Source: Mercurialis annua
Taxonomy: Eukaryota > Streptophyta > Magnoliopsida > Malpighiales > Euphorbiaceae
Assembly (NCBI RefSeq): GCF_937616625.2
Contig: NC_065572.1
Span: 42,435,653 to 42,499,652, forward strand
Direction: 5' to 3'
DNA length: 64,000 nucleotides
Below, in pieces: positions 20,150-32,352 of this stretch. The translations under genes and the position numbers were made by a program. Within the stretch, counting starts at the first letter, position 1. Each line of letters begins with the position of its first letter. A model generated the notes under the pieces. The model searched no databases and was not told the DNA's origin. It saw only the letters and a program-made list of their open reading frames with translations.

Positions 20150-20420
20150 CAAGCGTATGGCTTCAATCGCTAAAAAGGGGAAATGTTTTGTTTTGTTTCA
20201 TAACGTTTGTAAATGATTGGCTTAAATCACTAAAAATATAAAACGTTTGGATTTGTTTCGTATCGCTTTAAACGTTTGGTTTTGTTCCGTAACGTTTGTA
20301 AACGTTTGGTTTAAATCGCTAAAAATGTGAAACATTTGGATTTGTTTCATAATGTTGGTAAATGTTTGGTTTAAATCGCTAAAAAGGTGAAACGTTTTAA
20401 ACGTTTGGCTTAAATCGCTA
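20150..20420 (-). repeat. Inverted satellite block
   Basis: Monomers read as the complement (AAACGTTTGGCTTAAATCGC). The left junction reads GAGTTTCAATCGTTTTAAAT, followed by ACAAGCGTATGGCTTCAATC. An almost identical junction occurs near 34150. Confidence 0.92.
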
Positions 20421-22049
20421 ATAATGTAAGCCAAACATTTACAAACGTTACAAAACAAAACCAAACGTTTCACCTTTTAGCAATTTAAGCCAAACGTTTA
20501 CAAACGTTACGAAACAAAACCAAACGTTTCACCTTTTTAGCAATTTAAGCCAAACGTTTATAAACGTTACGAAACAAATCCAAACGTTTTACCTTTTTAG
20601 CAATTTAAGCCAAATGTTTACAAAAGTTACAAAACAAATCCAAACGTTTCACCTTTTTAGCGATTTAAGCCAAACGTTTACAAACGTTACAAAACAAAAC
20701 GAAACGTTTACAAACGTTACGAAACAAAACAAAACGTTTCACATTTTCAGCAATTTAAGCCAACGTTAACAAACGTGACGAAACAAAAACTAAACGTTTA
20801 AAATGTTACAAAAGATTACGAAATCAATCCAAACGTTTCACCTTTTTTCGCGATTTAAGACAAACGTTTACAAACGTTACGAAACAAAACCAAACGTTTA
20901 AAACGTTGCAAAATAAAACCAAACGTTTAAAACGTTACAAAACAAATCCAAACGTTTCACCTTTTTAGCAATTTAAGCCAAACGTTTACAAACGTTACGA
21001 AACAAATCCAAACGTTTCACCTTTTTAGCAATTTAAGCCAAATGTTTACAAACTTTACGAAACAAATACAAACGTTTAACCTTTTTTGCGAAAAAGCCAA
21101 AAGCTTATAAATGTTACGAAACGAATCCAAACGTTTCACTTTTTAAACGATTTATGCCAAACGTTTCGAAATAAATCCAAACGTTTCCCCATTTTAGCGA
21201 CTTAAGCGAAACGTGTACAAACGTTACAAAACAAATCCAAGCATTTCACCTTATTAGAAATTTAAGCCAAACGTTCTCAAATGTTTTAAAACAAATCCAA
21301 ACATTTCACAATTTTTAGCGATTTAAGCCAAACGTTTACAAACGTTTTGAAATAAAACAAAACGTTTCACCTTTTTATCGATTGAAGTGAAACGTTTACA
21401 AACATTACGAAACAAATTAAAACGTTTCACCTTTTTAGCAATTTAACCCAAACGTTTACAAACGATAAGAAACAAATCCAAACGTTTTACCTTTTTAACG
21501 ATTTAAGCCAAACGTTTACAATCGTTATGAAAAAAATCCAAAGGTTTCACCTTTTTATCTATTGAAGTCAAACGTTTACAAACGTTATGAAACAAAACAA
21601 AATGTTTAAAACGGTACAAAACAAATCCAAACATTTCACTTTTTTAGCGATTTAACCCACGTTTACAAACATTACGAGACAAATCCAAACGTTTCATCTT
21701 TTTAGTGATTGAAGCCAAACGTTTACGAACGCTACGAAATTTAAGCCAAACGTTTACAAACGTTATGGAACAAAACCAAACGTTTTCCATTTTTAGCGAT
21801 TTTAGCCAAACGTTTACAAATGTTACGAAACAAAATCAAATGTTTCACCTTTTTAGAGATTTAGCCGAATGTTTATAAACGTTACAAAACATATCCAAAT
21901 GTTTCCCCATTTTAGCGATTTAAACTAAACGTTTAAAACGTTACGAAAGAAATCCAAGCGTTTCACCTTTTTAGCAATTTAAGCCAAACGTTTACAAACG
22001 TTACGAAACAAAACCAAACGTTTCACATTTTAGCGATTTAAGCCAAACC

Positions 22050-22710
22050 TTTTTTATTCGTAACGTTTGTAAACGTTTGGCTTAAATTGGTATAAAGGTG
22101 AAACGTTTGGATTTGTTTTGTAACGTTTGTAAACGTTTGCCTTAAATTGTTAAAAAGGTGAAACGTTTGGATTTGTTTCGTAACATTTGTAAACGTTTGG
22201 CTTAAATCGATAAAAATGTGAAATGTTTGGTTTTGTTCCGTAACGTTTGTAAACGTTTGGCTTAAATTGCTAAAAAGGTGAAACGCTTGGATTTCATTCG
22301 TAACGTTTGTAAATGTTTGGCTTTAAGTGCTAAAAAGGTGAAACGTTTGGATTTGTTTCGTAATGTTTGTAAACGTTGGCTTAAATCGCCAAAAATGTGA
22401 TATGTTTGGTTTTGTTCCGTAACGTTTGTAAACGTTTGGCTTAAATTGCTAAAAATATGAAACACTTGGATATCTTTCGTAACGTTTGTAAAGGTTTGGC
22501 TTAAATTGCTAAAAAGGTGAAACGTGTGGATTTATTTCGTAACTTTAGTAAACGTTTGGCTTAAAACGCTAAAATGTGAAACTTTTGGTTTTGTTCCATA
22601 ACGGTTTGTAAACGTTTTGCTTAAATTGCTAAAAAGGTGAAACGCTTGGATTTGTTTCAGAACGTTTGTAAACGTTTGGCTTAAATTGCTAAAAAGGTGA
22701 AACGTTTCCC
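22050..22710 (-). repeat. Inverted satellite block with duplicated right junction
   Basis: This is a reverse-orientation run. Its right junction (AAACGTTTCCCCTTTTTAAC preceded by GGTG) recurs at about 23945, roughly 1246 bases downstream. Confidence 0.9.
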
Positions 22711-23449
22711 CTTTTTAACGATTGAAGCCAAACATTTGTAAACGTTACGAAACAAATCCATGCGTTTCACCTTTTTAGCCATTTAAGTCAAACGTTTACA
22801 AACGTTACGAATCAAATCTATACGTTTTACCTTATTTGCGATTTAATCCAAACGTTTAAAACGTTACGTAACAAATCCAAACGTTTCACCTTTTTTGCAA
22901 TTTAAACCAAACGTTTAAAACGTTACTAAACAAATCCAAATGTTTCACCTTTTTTAGCGATTTAAGCCAAACGTTTAAAAACGTTACGAAAGAAATCCAA
23001 ATGTTTCCCCTTTCTATCGATTGAACCCAAACGTTTACAAACGTTATGAAACAAAACCAAACGTTTCACCTTTTTAGCAATTTAAGCCAAACGTTTACAA
23101 ACGTTGCGGAACAAAACCAAATATATCACATTTTTAGCGATTTAAGCCAACGTTTACAAACGTTGCGAAACAAATCCAAACGTTTCACATTTTTAGAAAT
23201 ATATGCCAAACGTTTACAAACGTTTACAAAACAAATCCAAATGATTCCCATTTTTAGCGATTTAAGTGATACATTTACAAACGTTACGAAACAAATCCAA
23301 ACGTTTCACCTTTTTAGCGATTGAAGTCAAACGTTTACAAACGTTACGAAACAAAACCAAACGTTTAAAATGTTACAAAACAAATCTAAATGTTTCACTT
23401 TTTTAGCGATTTTAGCCAAATGTTTATAAACGTTACGAAACAAATCCAA

Positions 23450-23955
23450 ACGTTTGGCTTAAATCACAAAAATTTGAAACGTTTGGTTTTGTTCCGTAAA
23501 GTTTGTAAACGTCTGGCTTAAATTACTAAAAATGTGAAATACTTGGATTTCTTTCGTAACGTTTGTAAACGTTTGGCTTAAATTGCTAAAAAGGTGAAAC
23601 GTTTGGGTTAGTTTCATAACGTTTGTAAACGTTGGCTTAAATCGCTAAAAATGTGATACGTTTGGTTCTGTTCTGTAACGTTTGGCTTAAATTGCTAAAA
23701 AGGTTAAACGCTTGGATTTCTTTCGTAACGTTACTAAACGTTTGGCTTAAATTTCTAAGAACGTGAAACGTTTGGATTTGTTTCGTAACGTTTGTAAACG
23801 TTTGGCTTAAATCGCTAAAAATTTGAATCGTTTGGTTTTGTTCCGTAACGTTTGTAAACGTTTGGCTTAAATTGCTAAAAAGGTGAAACGCTTGGATTTG
23901 TTTCAGAACGTTTGTAAACGTTTGGATTAAATTGCTAAAAAAGTGAAACGTTTCC
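23450..23955 (-). repeat. Inverted satellite block, related to the block ending near 22710
   Basis: Reverse monomers share private variants with the block at 22050-22710, such as GCTTGGATTTGTTTCAGAAC at 22644 and 23890, and the same right junction. Confidence 0.9.
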
Positions 23956-24059
23956 CCTTTTTAATGATTTAAGCTAAACATTTGTAAACATTACGAAACA
24001 AATACAAGTATTTCACCTTTTTAGCCATTTAAGCCAAACGTTTGCAAACGTTACGAAAC

Positions 24060-27000
24060 TGTCATGACCCAAAATCTCGAGTCGAGACCGGCGCTAGGGA
24101 ATGGGAGTGGTTGCTCCGAAACCCGTAGCAAGCCTGAAAAACACTATAAATTTTTCGCTTTTAAAAAGAAACGTATGTCACATTTATTAAATAACTGATG
24201 GGACAAAACATCAGAGTTTAAATGCGCTTTAAAACATTTGAATACAATAAGACTATACTAGTCTACTGCGGATAACTACTACTGTAGCGCTAGTGAATAA
24301 AATACCACAATTTAAACAAGGAGACTTCGAGAAGCAAACAAAGTGAAGTCTCGTCCAAAAAGACAGGTAACGAACCTGAAAAATAATTCCACAACGTGGG
24401 TCAGATATACTGGTGAGTTCATGCCGTTACAAATAAATATTACATAAAGTGAAAACCTTTTTATATTTAAAATAACTTTATGTATTTTCGAAATCCTTTG
24501 AAAACATTTTAAAAACAGTTGAAGCTTGAACTCGCACATAACATGTTTCGACAAGACTTCAATATCATTGAAATTCAACCATACGCGTTGACCTTTAAAT
24601 TAAACCACATTTCTTAAATTCGTCCATCTACATTGATGGCAAAACTAATCAACATATCATTCATGCATAATCTTATGAGACCGATAGCACAGCCAACCGA
24701 TCAACCATATCCACAACATACATAAATTTTAAAGGACCGATAGCACAGCCAACCGATCAACCTTATTCACAAAACACATAAATATATGGGACCGATAGCA
24801 CAGCCAACCGATCAACCATATTCACCTGACATCGATAGCGAAGCCAACCGATGTAACACACACACACACACAACCTGACATTGATAGCGAAGCCAACCGA
24901 TGTAACACACACACAACCTGACATCGATAGCGAAGCCAACCGATGTAACACACACACACAACCTGACATCGATAGCGAAGCCAACCGATGTAACACACAC
25001 ACACAACCTGACATCGATAGCGAAGCCAACCGATGTAACACACACACACAATCCTGACATCGATAGCGAAGCCAACCGATGTAACACACACAATCCTGAC
25101 ATCGATAGCGAAGCCAACCGATGTAACACACACACAATCCTGACATCGATAGCGAAGCCAACCGATGTAACACACACACACAATCCTGACATCGATAGCG
25201 AAGATAACCGATGTAACACACACACACAATCCTGACATCGATAGCGAAGCCAACCGATGTAACACACACACAATCCTGACATCGATAGCGAAGCCAACCG
25301 ATGTAACACACACACAATCCTGACATCGATAGCGAAGCCAATCGATGTAACACACACACAATCCTGACATCGATAGCGAAGCCAACCGATGTAACACACA
25401 CACACATAAACTGACATCGATAGCGAAGCCAACCGATGTAACACACATTCAAGCATAAGCAAATGCATAATAATTCTCAAAACTATTTGTGTACCTTTGT
25501 ATATTAAAATAATATATACATATAGTATATACATAAAACATACATCCATACAAGGTATGTAAACATATAACACCGCAACACATATATCACACAGTATAGT
25601 AAAATAGGAGACTTTACGAATACCGAAATGTAAAAAACATGTACTCACAGAAACCGTTTAACTACGGTATTACTCTGTCAATGCTCCTTTAAACAACTCC
25701 GTTAATTCCCTTGGTCCTCCAACCCGATAGCTCGACAACTTGTCGAATCTAGTTAGGATCAAAATATTAATTCTCTTAATTAATAAAATCCTACTCTGAA
25801 ATTAACTCTATACCATCTTAATTTAATTTAATTATTTAATTCTAACCTCCAAATACTTTCTTATTTAATAAGTTCATAACTTATTTTATTCATGTAATTT
25901 TCTTTACTTATCTCTTTTTACACATAAAACCATTTTTCAGAAATATTCATTTAAATATTTCATTTTTCATAAATATACTTTATTGTATAAAATATATTTC
26001 CTTATATCAAATAATACTTTCCACTTCAAGATTATTTATTTAAATATATTAAAACAGCCCCATATTGGTCTAAATTCCACTTTCGGTCAAAATACCAAAA
26101 TACCTTCAAACTTTTCAAAATTGACCATTTAGGTCCTTTTGTAAATATCTCGATTTTAAAATCGACAAAATTACTTAAAATACCCAAAATAATTTTACCT
26201 CAGATTATTAACAAATATAATCTGGAAACTTTGGCTAACATACCATGTAGCCTTTCAAATTTGGAAAAATACAATTTAACCCCAAAACTCTAGTTTTCGG
26301 CAAAAATATTCAAATCTTTCCAAAAATCATCAAAGTTCTTTAAAATTATCAAAATCATTTCACATTAGATTATATAAATCAATAATCTGGAAATATGGTT
26401 AAATTACAGGTTGGTCCTTTATTTTTACAAAAATTATATTTTAACCCCTAAACTTTAAATTTTGACAATCAAGTCCAAACCCAACCAAATTCAATAAATC
26501 ATCAACTCTCAAACTCAGAATTCCATTTATGTTTTGATCACTCCGGTCACCAAATTCCGGTCACCGGATTCCGGTCAAGCTCCGATGAGCTTTAAAAACC
26601 GTTAAAACGTTCAAAAATCATTTTTACACAATTTTAATCACCCAAAAATCTACCAATACATATTTATTTTAATTATCATATTAAAACAGCAGCCCCAAAA
26701 TTAAAATAAATTATTTTTCATAATTTTAATAATTTTAACAATTTAAAACCGTATAAACAATTAATGATCAAAACCGATTATTAATCCGTTAAAACACCTC
26801 AACTCAATCAATCAAATTCCATAAATAATCAACATATATATTTTCATACATTTTTCATGAATAATTTCTGCCCAAAAATTAAAATGACGAAAATACCCTT
26901 TTTAAACAATTTTTACCGAATAAACAATTATTAAAAATTAAATCCGATTAACAAACCATTAAAAATTCATCATTAAACATTTATTCACCATCAACCCAAC

Positions 27001-27951
27001 ATCTAACTCAAACATAAACCAATTTATTTCCATAAATTTAAAATCCATTTATTTACCCTTTTTAAGTGATTTTTAAGCCTTTAAAACTATTAAAAATCGA
27101 ACTCCAAACCATTAAATTAATACCCGAAATGTTTAACATTTTTAATCCACAAAAATCACAATTTAAAGAATATTTTAACCTCACTATTTAGATCAGCCCA
27201 GAAAATGAAAATAATTAATTTAATTTCACGGAAAAATTATTTTAAAACCGAAACCCATCAAACTAGCAATTAAAACCAACTAATCAACCATCAAACAACA
27301 ATTTTTAATCATCCTAAGCATGTATCTAGAACTCAACTAACATCAGCAAATAAAAGTTAAGATTTGAGCTTTAAATTATACCTCAAACGAACATGCAAAG
27401 ATTGATTAATGATCTACGTAAATTCCCCGTCAATTTTTGTTAAGAAAATTTTGAGAGAAAATGGAAGTATAAAGCTTGGTGTTTTGATCTATGGAGAATT
27501 TGCCACCCACACAAAATGAAGAAGATGATTAAGAAACTTGGGCATCAAGTTTGTCTAGAGAAATATCTAGATATTAGTTTCATGTTTGGTTTATTTACAA
27601 GTTTGCCATTATGGCATTCTTGTAAATAAATCGAACTCTAGGGGCAAAATACATTCAAGTTTCTCAAATATTCAAAAACATTAAATCATAACATATAGGC
27701 TGAATTAAAATATTTTTGGGCCTTTAAAACAATTAAAATAATTATTTTGACGATTTTTATCGTAAAATCGCAACATTCACATTTAACACATAAAATTGCC
27801 AAAAGTTAAACTTAAGGCAAAACACACACCAAATCACATTTTCACACTTATAAATTCATCTCGTGAATTTAATAACTATTTTCGAGGTCCTACTTAATAA
27901 AAATTGGACACGCGCGAAAATAAATACTAACAAATAATACGGGGTATTACA
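24060..27951 (-). mobile_element. Solo LTR A (3.89 kb), target duplication GAAAC
   Basis: The plus strand starts TGTCATGACCC and ends GGGGTATTACA, so in sense orientation it runs TGTAATACCCCG to GGGTCATGACA. GAAAC flanks both sides (24055-24059 and 27952-27956), and removing the LTR restores an intact satellite monomer. No internal region or second LTR exists, so it is a solo LTR left by LTR-LTR recombination. The ends match the family of the elements at 42279, 44514, 48721 and 49388. A minisatellite fills 24679-25450; the rest is AT-rich with no coding signal. Confidence 0.93.
24679..25450 (-). repeat. Minisatellite of LTR A, 14 main units plus 3 divergent units
   Basis: Fourteen units of about 42-46 bp share TGACATCGATAGCGAAGCC and AACCGATGTAAC, followed by a CA run of variable length. 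Three preceding units (24679-24826) read ACCGATAGCACAGCC and AACCGATCAACC. The unit has ACATCG at one end and CGATGT at the other and can fold. Long apparent reading frames across it are by-products of the repetition. Confidence 0.97.
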
Positions 27952-30132
27952 GAAACAAATCCAAACGTTTTACCTTATTTGCAATTTAATCCAAACGTTT
28001 AAAACGTTACGTAACAAATCCAAACGTTTCACCTTTTTACCGATTTAAACCAAACGTTTAAAACGTTACGAAACAAATCCAAATGTTTCACCTTTATTAG
28101 CGATTTAAGGCAAACTTTACAAATGTTACGAAATATATCCAAACGTTTCACCTTTCTATCGATTGAAGCCGAACGTTTACAAACGTTATGAAACAAAACC
28201 AAACGTTACACCTTTTTAGCAATTTAAACCAAACGTTGCGAATCAAATCCAAACGTTTCACCTTTTTAGAAATTTATGCCAAATGTTTACAAACTTTACG
28301 AAACAAATCCAAATGTTTCCCATTTTTAGCGATTTAAGCCATACATTTACAAACGTTACGAAACAAATCCAAACGTTTCACCTTTTTAGCGATTGAAGTC
28401 AAACTTTTACAAACATTACGAAACAAATCCAAGCGTTTCACCTTTTTAGAAATTTAAGCCAAACGTTTACAAACCATACGAAACAAATCCAAACGTTAAA
28501 CCTTTTTAGTGATTTAAGCCAAACGTTTACGAACGTTACGAAACTAAACCAAACGTTTATAAACGTTACGAAACAAATCCAAACGTTTCACCTTTTTAGC
28601 GATTTAAGCCAAACGTTTACAAACGTTGCTAAACAAAACCAATCGTTTCACCTTTATAGCAATTTAAGCCAAACGTTTATAAACGCTACAAAATAAATCC
28701 AAATGTTTCCCCATTTTAGCGATTTATGCCAAATGTTTAAAACGTTACGAAACAAATCCAAGCGTTTCCCCTTTTTAGAAATTTAAGCCAAACGTTTACA
28801 AACATTACTAAACAAAACCAAACGTTTCACCTTTTTAGCGATTTAAGCCAAACGTTTATAAACCTAAGAAACGATTCCAAACGTTTTCCCTTTTTAGCGA
28901 TTTAAGCTAAACGTTTACAAAAGTTACGAAACAAATCAAAGCGTTTCACCTTTTTAGCGATTTAAGCCAAACATTTACAAATTTTACGAAATAAGTCCAA
29001 ACGTTTCACCTTTTTAGCAATTTAAGCCAAACATTATCAAACGTAATGAAGCAAATCCAAACGTTTTCCCTTTTTAGCGATTTCACCAAAACTTTTACAA
29101 ACGTTAGGAAACGAATCCAAACGTTTTCCCTTAGCGATTTAAGCCAAACGTTTACAAACGTCAAGAAACAAATCCAAACGTTTCCCCATTTTTGCGATTT
29201 AAGCCAAACGTGCAAAAACGTTATGAAACAAATCCAAGCGTTTCACCTTTTTAGCAATTTAAGCCAAACGTTTACATACGTTATGAAACAAATCCAAACG
29301 TTTCACCTTTTTAGCGGTTTAAGGCAAACATTTACAAATGTTACAGAACAAAATCAAATGTTTCACATTTTAGCGATTTTAGCCAAACGTTTATAAACGA
29401 TACGAAACAAATCCAAACGTTTCCCTATTTTAGCGATATAAGCCAAACGTTTACAAACGTTACTAAACAAATTCAAGCGTTTCCCCATTTTAGCGATTTA
29501 AGCAAAATATTTACAAACGTTACGAAACAAATCCAAATGTTTTCCCATTTTAGCAATTTAAGCCAAACGTCTACAAACGTTAGAAACAAACCCAAATGTT
29601 TCACCTTTTTTGCTATTTATGCCAAACGTTTACAAACGTTACGAAACAAATCCAAACATTTCCCCTTTTTAGCGATTTAAGCAAAACATTTACAAACGTT
29701 ACAAATCAAATCCAAATGTTTCACATTTTTAGCGATTTAATCCAAACGTTTACAAACCTTACGAAACAAATCCAAACGTTTCCCCTTTTAAAAGATTGAA
29801 GCCAAATAAACAAACATTACGAAACAAATCCAAACGTTTCACCTTTTTAGCAATTTAATCAACCTTTTTAGCAATTTAAGCCAAACGTTTACAAATATTA
29901 CGAAACAAATTCAAGCGTTTCACCTTTTTAACAATTTAAGCCAAATGTTTACAAACGTTACGGAACAAAACCAAACGTTTCCCATTTTTAGCGATTTAAG
30001 CCAAACGTTTACAAACATTACGAAACAAATCCAAATATTTCGCCTTTTTAGCAATTTAAACCACCTTTTTACCGAATTAAGCCAAATGTTTACAAATTTA
30101 CGAAACAAAACCAAACGTTTCACCTTTTTAGA
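27952..30132 (+). repeat. 60-bp satellite, island 2
   Basis: Continuation of island 1 after solo LTR A, all in plus orientation, about 36 monomers. The right edge is taken over by a truncated LTR near 30133. Confidence 0.96.
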
Positions 30133-32352
30133 AATAATCAATCGGACAAACCGACAATCTCAAAATGCAATAATCAAAGTACTATATAATCTAGTTCTAC
30201 CGCGGTCTAAGAATTCGAAAACAGTGACTAATTTAAATAACCTAAAACCTCCGAGGAATCAAAAGGATCGGAGTGGACCAGCTTTCAAATCAGAAACTTG
30301 TAAAATTTAGGAAAACAGCGGGTCAGATATACTGAGATGAGTTTGCAATAATATTTATATTAATTAAGTTTATAACCCTTAAATCAAAACCTTTTATTCT
30401 AATATAATATGATTATGGAATAACAGTATTGAAATGATCCCAGCGTAAGTATGATATAGCATACTAATAAACCCAGAGTGGACGGGAACAAACCCTCGTC
30501 ATATACCAGCGTAAGCAAGACATTAGTTTGCCGATCCAAGAGTACCTACCGGTGCACACAGTCCCTATACTAGCCTATCGAGCAGCTTGTTTCAATCCAG
30601 ATCCATAATCGCTTAAAACAGTTCAAAAACATTTATAATACTAAAATAAGATGCAGTACTTAATAAAGCGGTAAATAGCACTACAAACTCACTGCTTGCT
30701 TATCCACGTGAAACTTTGACAAGCAGCTAACCCTGGTTCGACACCTGAGCGCGAATAGTCGAAGAGTCTAAACATAAGTAATAAGTTAAAATCACTCCAA
30801 CCCCTAACTCTAAGAATACTAGACATCACGTAGGACTAGAACAAATAATAAGACAGATAAAAGTTACACCGAGAAACATAATTCTCAAATAAATTATAAT
30901 GCCGTAAAACAATTCAAGTCTATTGAATTCACACTTTAAAATCAAATCCGAAAATATTAATAAAATAATATATAAATGATAACTTAAAATAAATTGGGTT
31001 AGCCGAATTTCTAAAACTACCAAGCTAAACCCAAATGTCGGGCGACACAAGTCTAACCCGACCCAACCAATATGCAAGAATTATAAACCACATTGGCACG
31101 CTAAGCCTAATTCTATAAAATAATTTAATAAATAATTAAAAGCTAAATTAAAAATTTAGTAACGTTGGCACGCTAAGCTTAATTCTCTAAAATAGTAATT
31201 AAATAATAATGTCCAATTCCCATTGAATATAATCCAAATAAATAATTTAAATCGCCGAAGTAATAGTCGAAAATAAATCCGTAACTTAAAATTTAAAATC
31301 AATTATAAAACAGTTAATAAATAAGTTAAGGAATCAATATGTTTTAAGCAAAATAAATCAGTGACCTAAAAGAACCTTTAACCAATAAGAAATCAAAACA
31401 TCCAATAAGCCAATGACACATCTTCATCTTCAACAACAATGAACCCAATTATGCATTTATGCAGAACTACAAAAAATAATCTCCGGTTTAACCAAACATC
31501 AATTCATTTACAAATAACACTATGAATAAATAACAACAAATCAAGAACACCGTACATTATAATCATTTTTTTTTACACAAAATCATCTCAGAAAACCAAC
31601 CCAACAATCGGCAGAAACCATTCAAAAATAAAAGAAAATTATAGGCATCAAACGAAGAAACGGCAGCGACGATAGCGAAGCGATTCATGTACCGATTAGC
31701 GAAAAAATGAAAGCAAAGTTGTAGAGGAATGAGTCTACTTCTACGGGAACGAGACGGTTCTGAATTCGATTTAAAAACGGCTGCAAACGGATCTAAAAAC
31801 GAATGTATCGTTTTGGAATTCAAAACAGAATATAATTCAAAAACGGTAAAACGTCAGCGGCTAATACGGAGAGGATAACTTACCAGATCCGAATCTGAAA
31901 CTTTGGAAATGTAGGGGATCGAGTCTACAATGACTGAGACAAAACGGTTCTGAATTTCATTCTGAAACGATTGAGAACGGATCAAAATACGGAGGTGTCG
32001 ATAATGAATAAAACTGAAAACATTACGAACAAAACTTTCCGATCAACGCCAACTTTGGTTGATGATTTGCTTAGGAATTTCCAGAAGTTATGGAGTAGGG
32101 AAGACGGCTAGAATTTAAAGAATGTGTAGAGAAGCGTTTTAGGGTTTCGAAAACGATAATAATATATAAGAACTAGGGTAGAATTAGGTTAGAGGAGAAA
32201 TAGCGTGCCACTACACGTCTGATACGCAGCTCACCTGCTGGTCTTGAACGAGATCAGCTGTAAATTCATGAGGTCTCATTAGAGACCAACAGGTCTCCAA
32301 CGAGACCAACACTTTAACAGAACATGTCTCGTTAGAGACCAGCAGGTGAGCT
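30133..32352 (-). mobile_element. Truncated LTR copy B of the same family
   Basis: Reverse-complement similarity to LTR C runs through the GTGCACCGGTA landmark (30553 region), the CAAGCAGTGAGTTTG block and the CTAACTCTAAGAATACTAG block. The family ends (TGTAATA and GTGACA) are absent on both sides, and no target duplication is evident. Satellite CGTTTCACCTTTTTAG occurs on both flanks, which could be chance because the array is periodic. The right end carries a hairpin cluster of GGTCTC/GAGACC words. No genes. Confidence 0.75.
32228..32352. repeat. Palindrome cluster at the end of LTR B
   Basis: A perfect 17-bp inverted pair, AGCTCACCTGCTGGTCT (32228-32244) and its complement (32336-32352), encloses three hairpins: GGTCTC-ATTA-GAGACC, GGTCTC-CAAC-GAGACC and GTCTC-GTTA-GAGAC. 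Confidence 0.92.

Larger units (their letters stand above)
19480..24059. repeat. 60-bp satellite, island 1
   Basis: The monomer in plus orientation is AAGCCAAACGTTTACAAACG, TTACGAAACAAATCCAAACG, TTTCACCTTTTTAGCGATTT. The island has many point variants, truncated units, and units where GTTTAAAACGTT replaces the longer spacer. Orientation flips inside the island: reverse blocks lie at about 20150-20420, 22050-22710 and 23450-23955. The right edge is cut by the LTR at 24060. Confidence 0.97.

Noticed and set aside
24827..25450. CRISPR-like look of regular repeats with short variable spacers
   Set aside because: The spacers are only CA runs of different length, the sequence is a plant LTR minisatellite, and no cas-like gene exists.
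24763..25648. Three overlapping minus-strand frames of 208-278 residues rich in CVCYIGWLRYRCQD
   Set aside because: They are three readings of the LTR A minisatellite. All frames are open because the repeat happens to lack stops.
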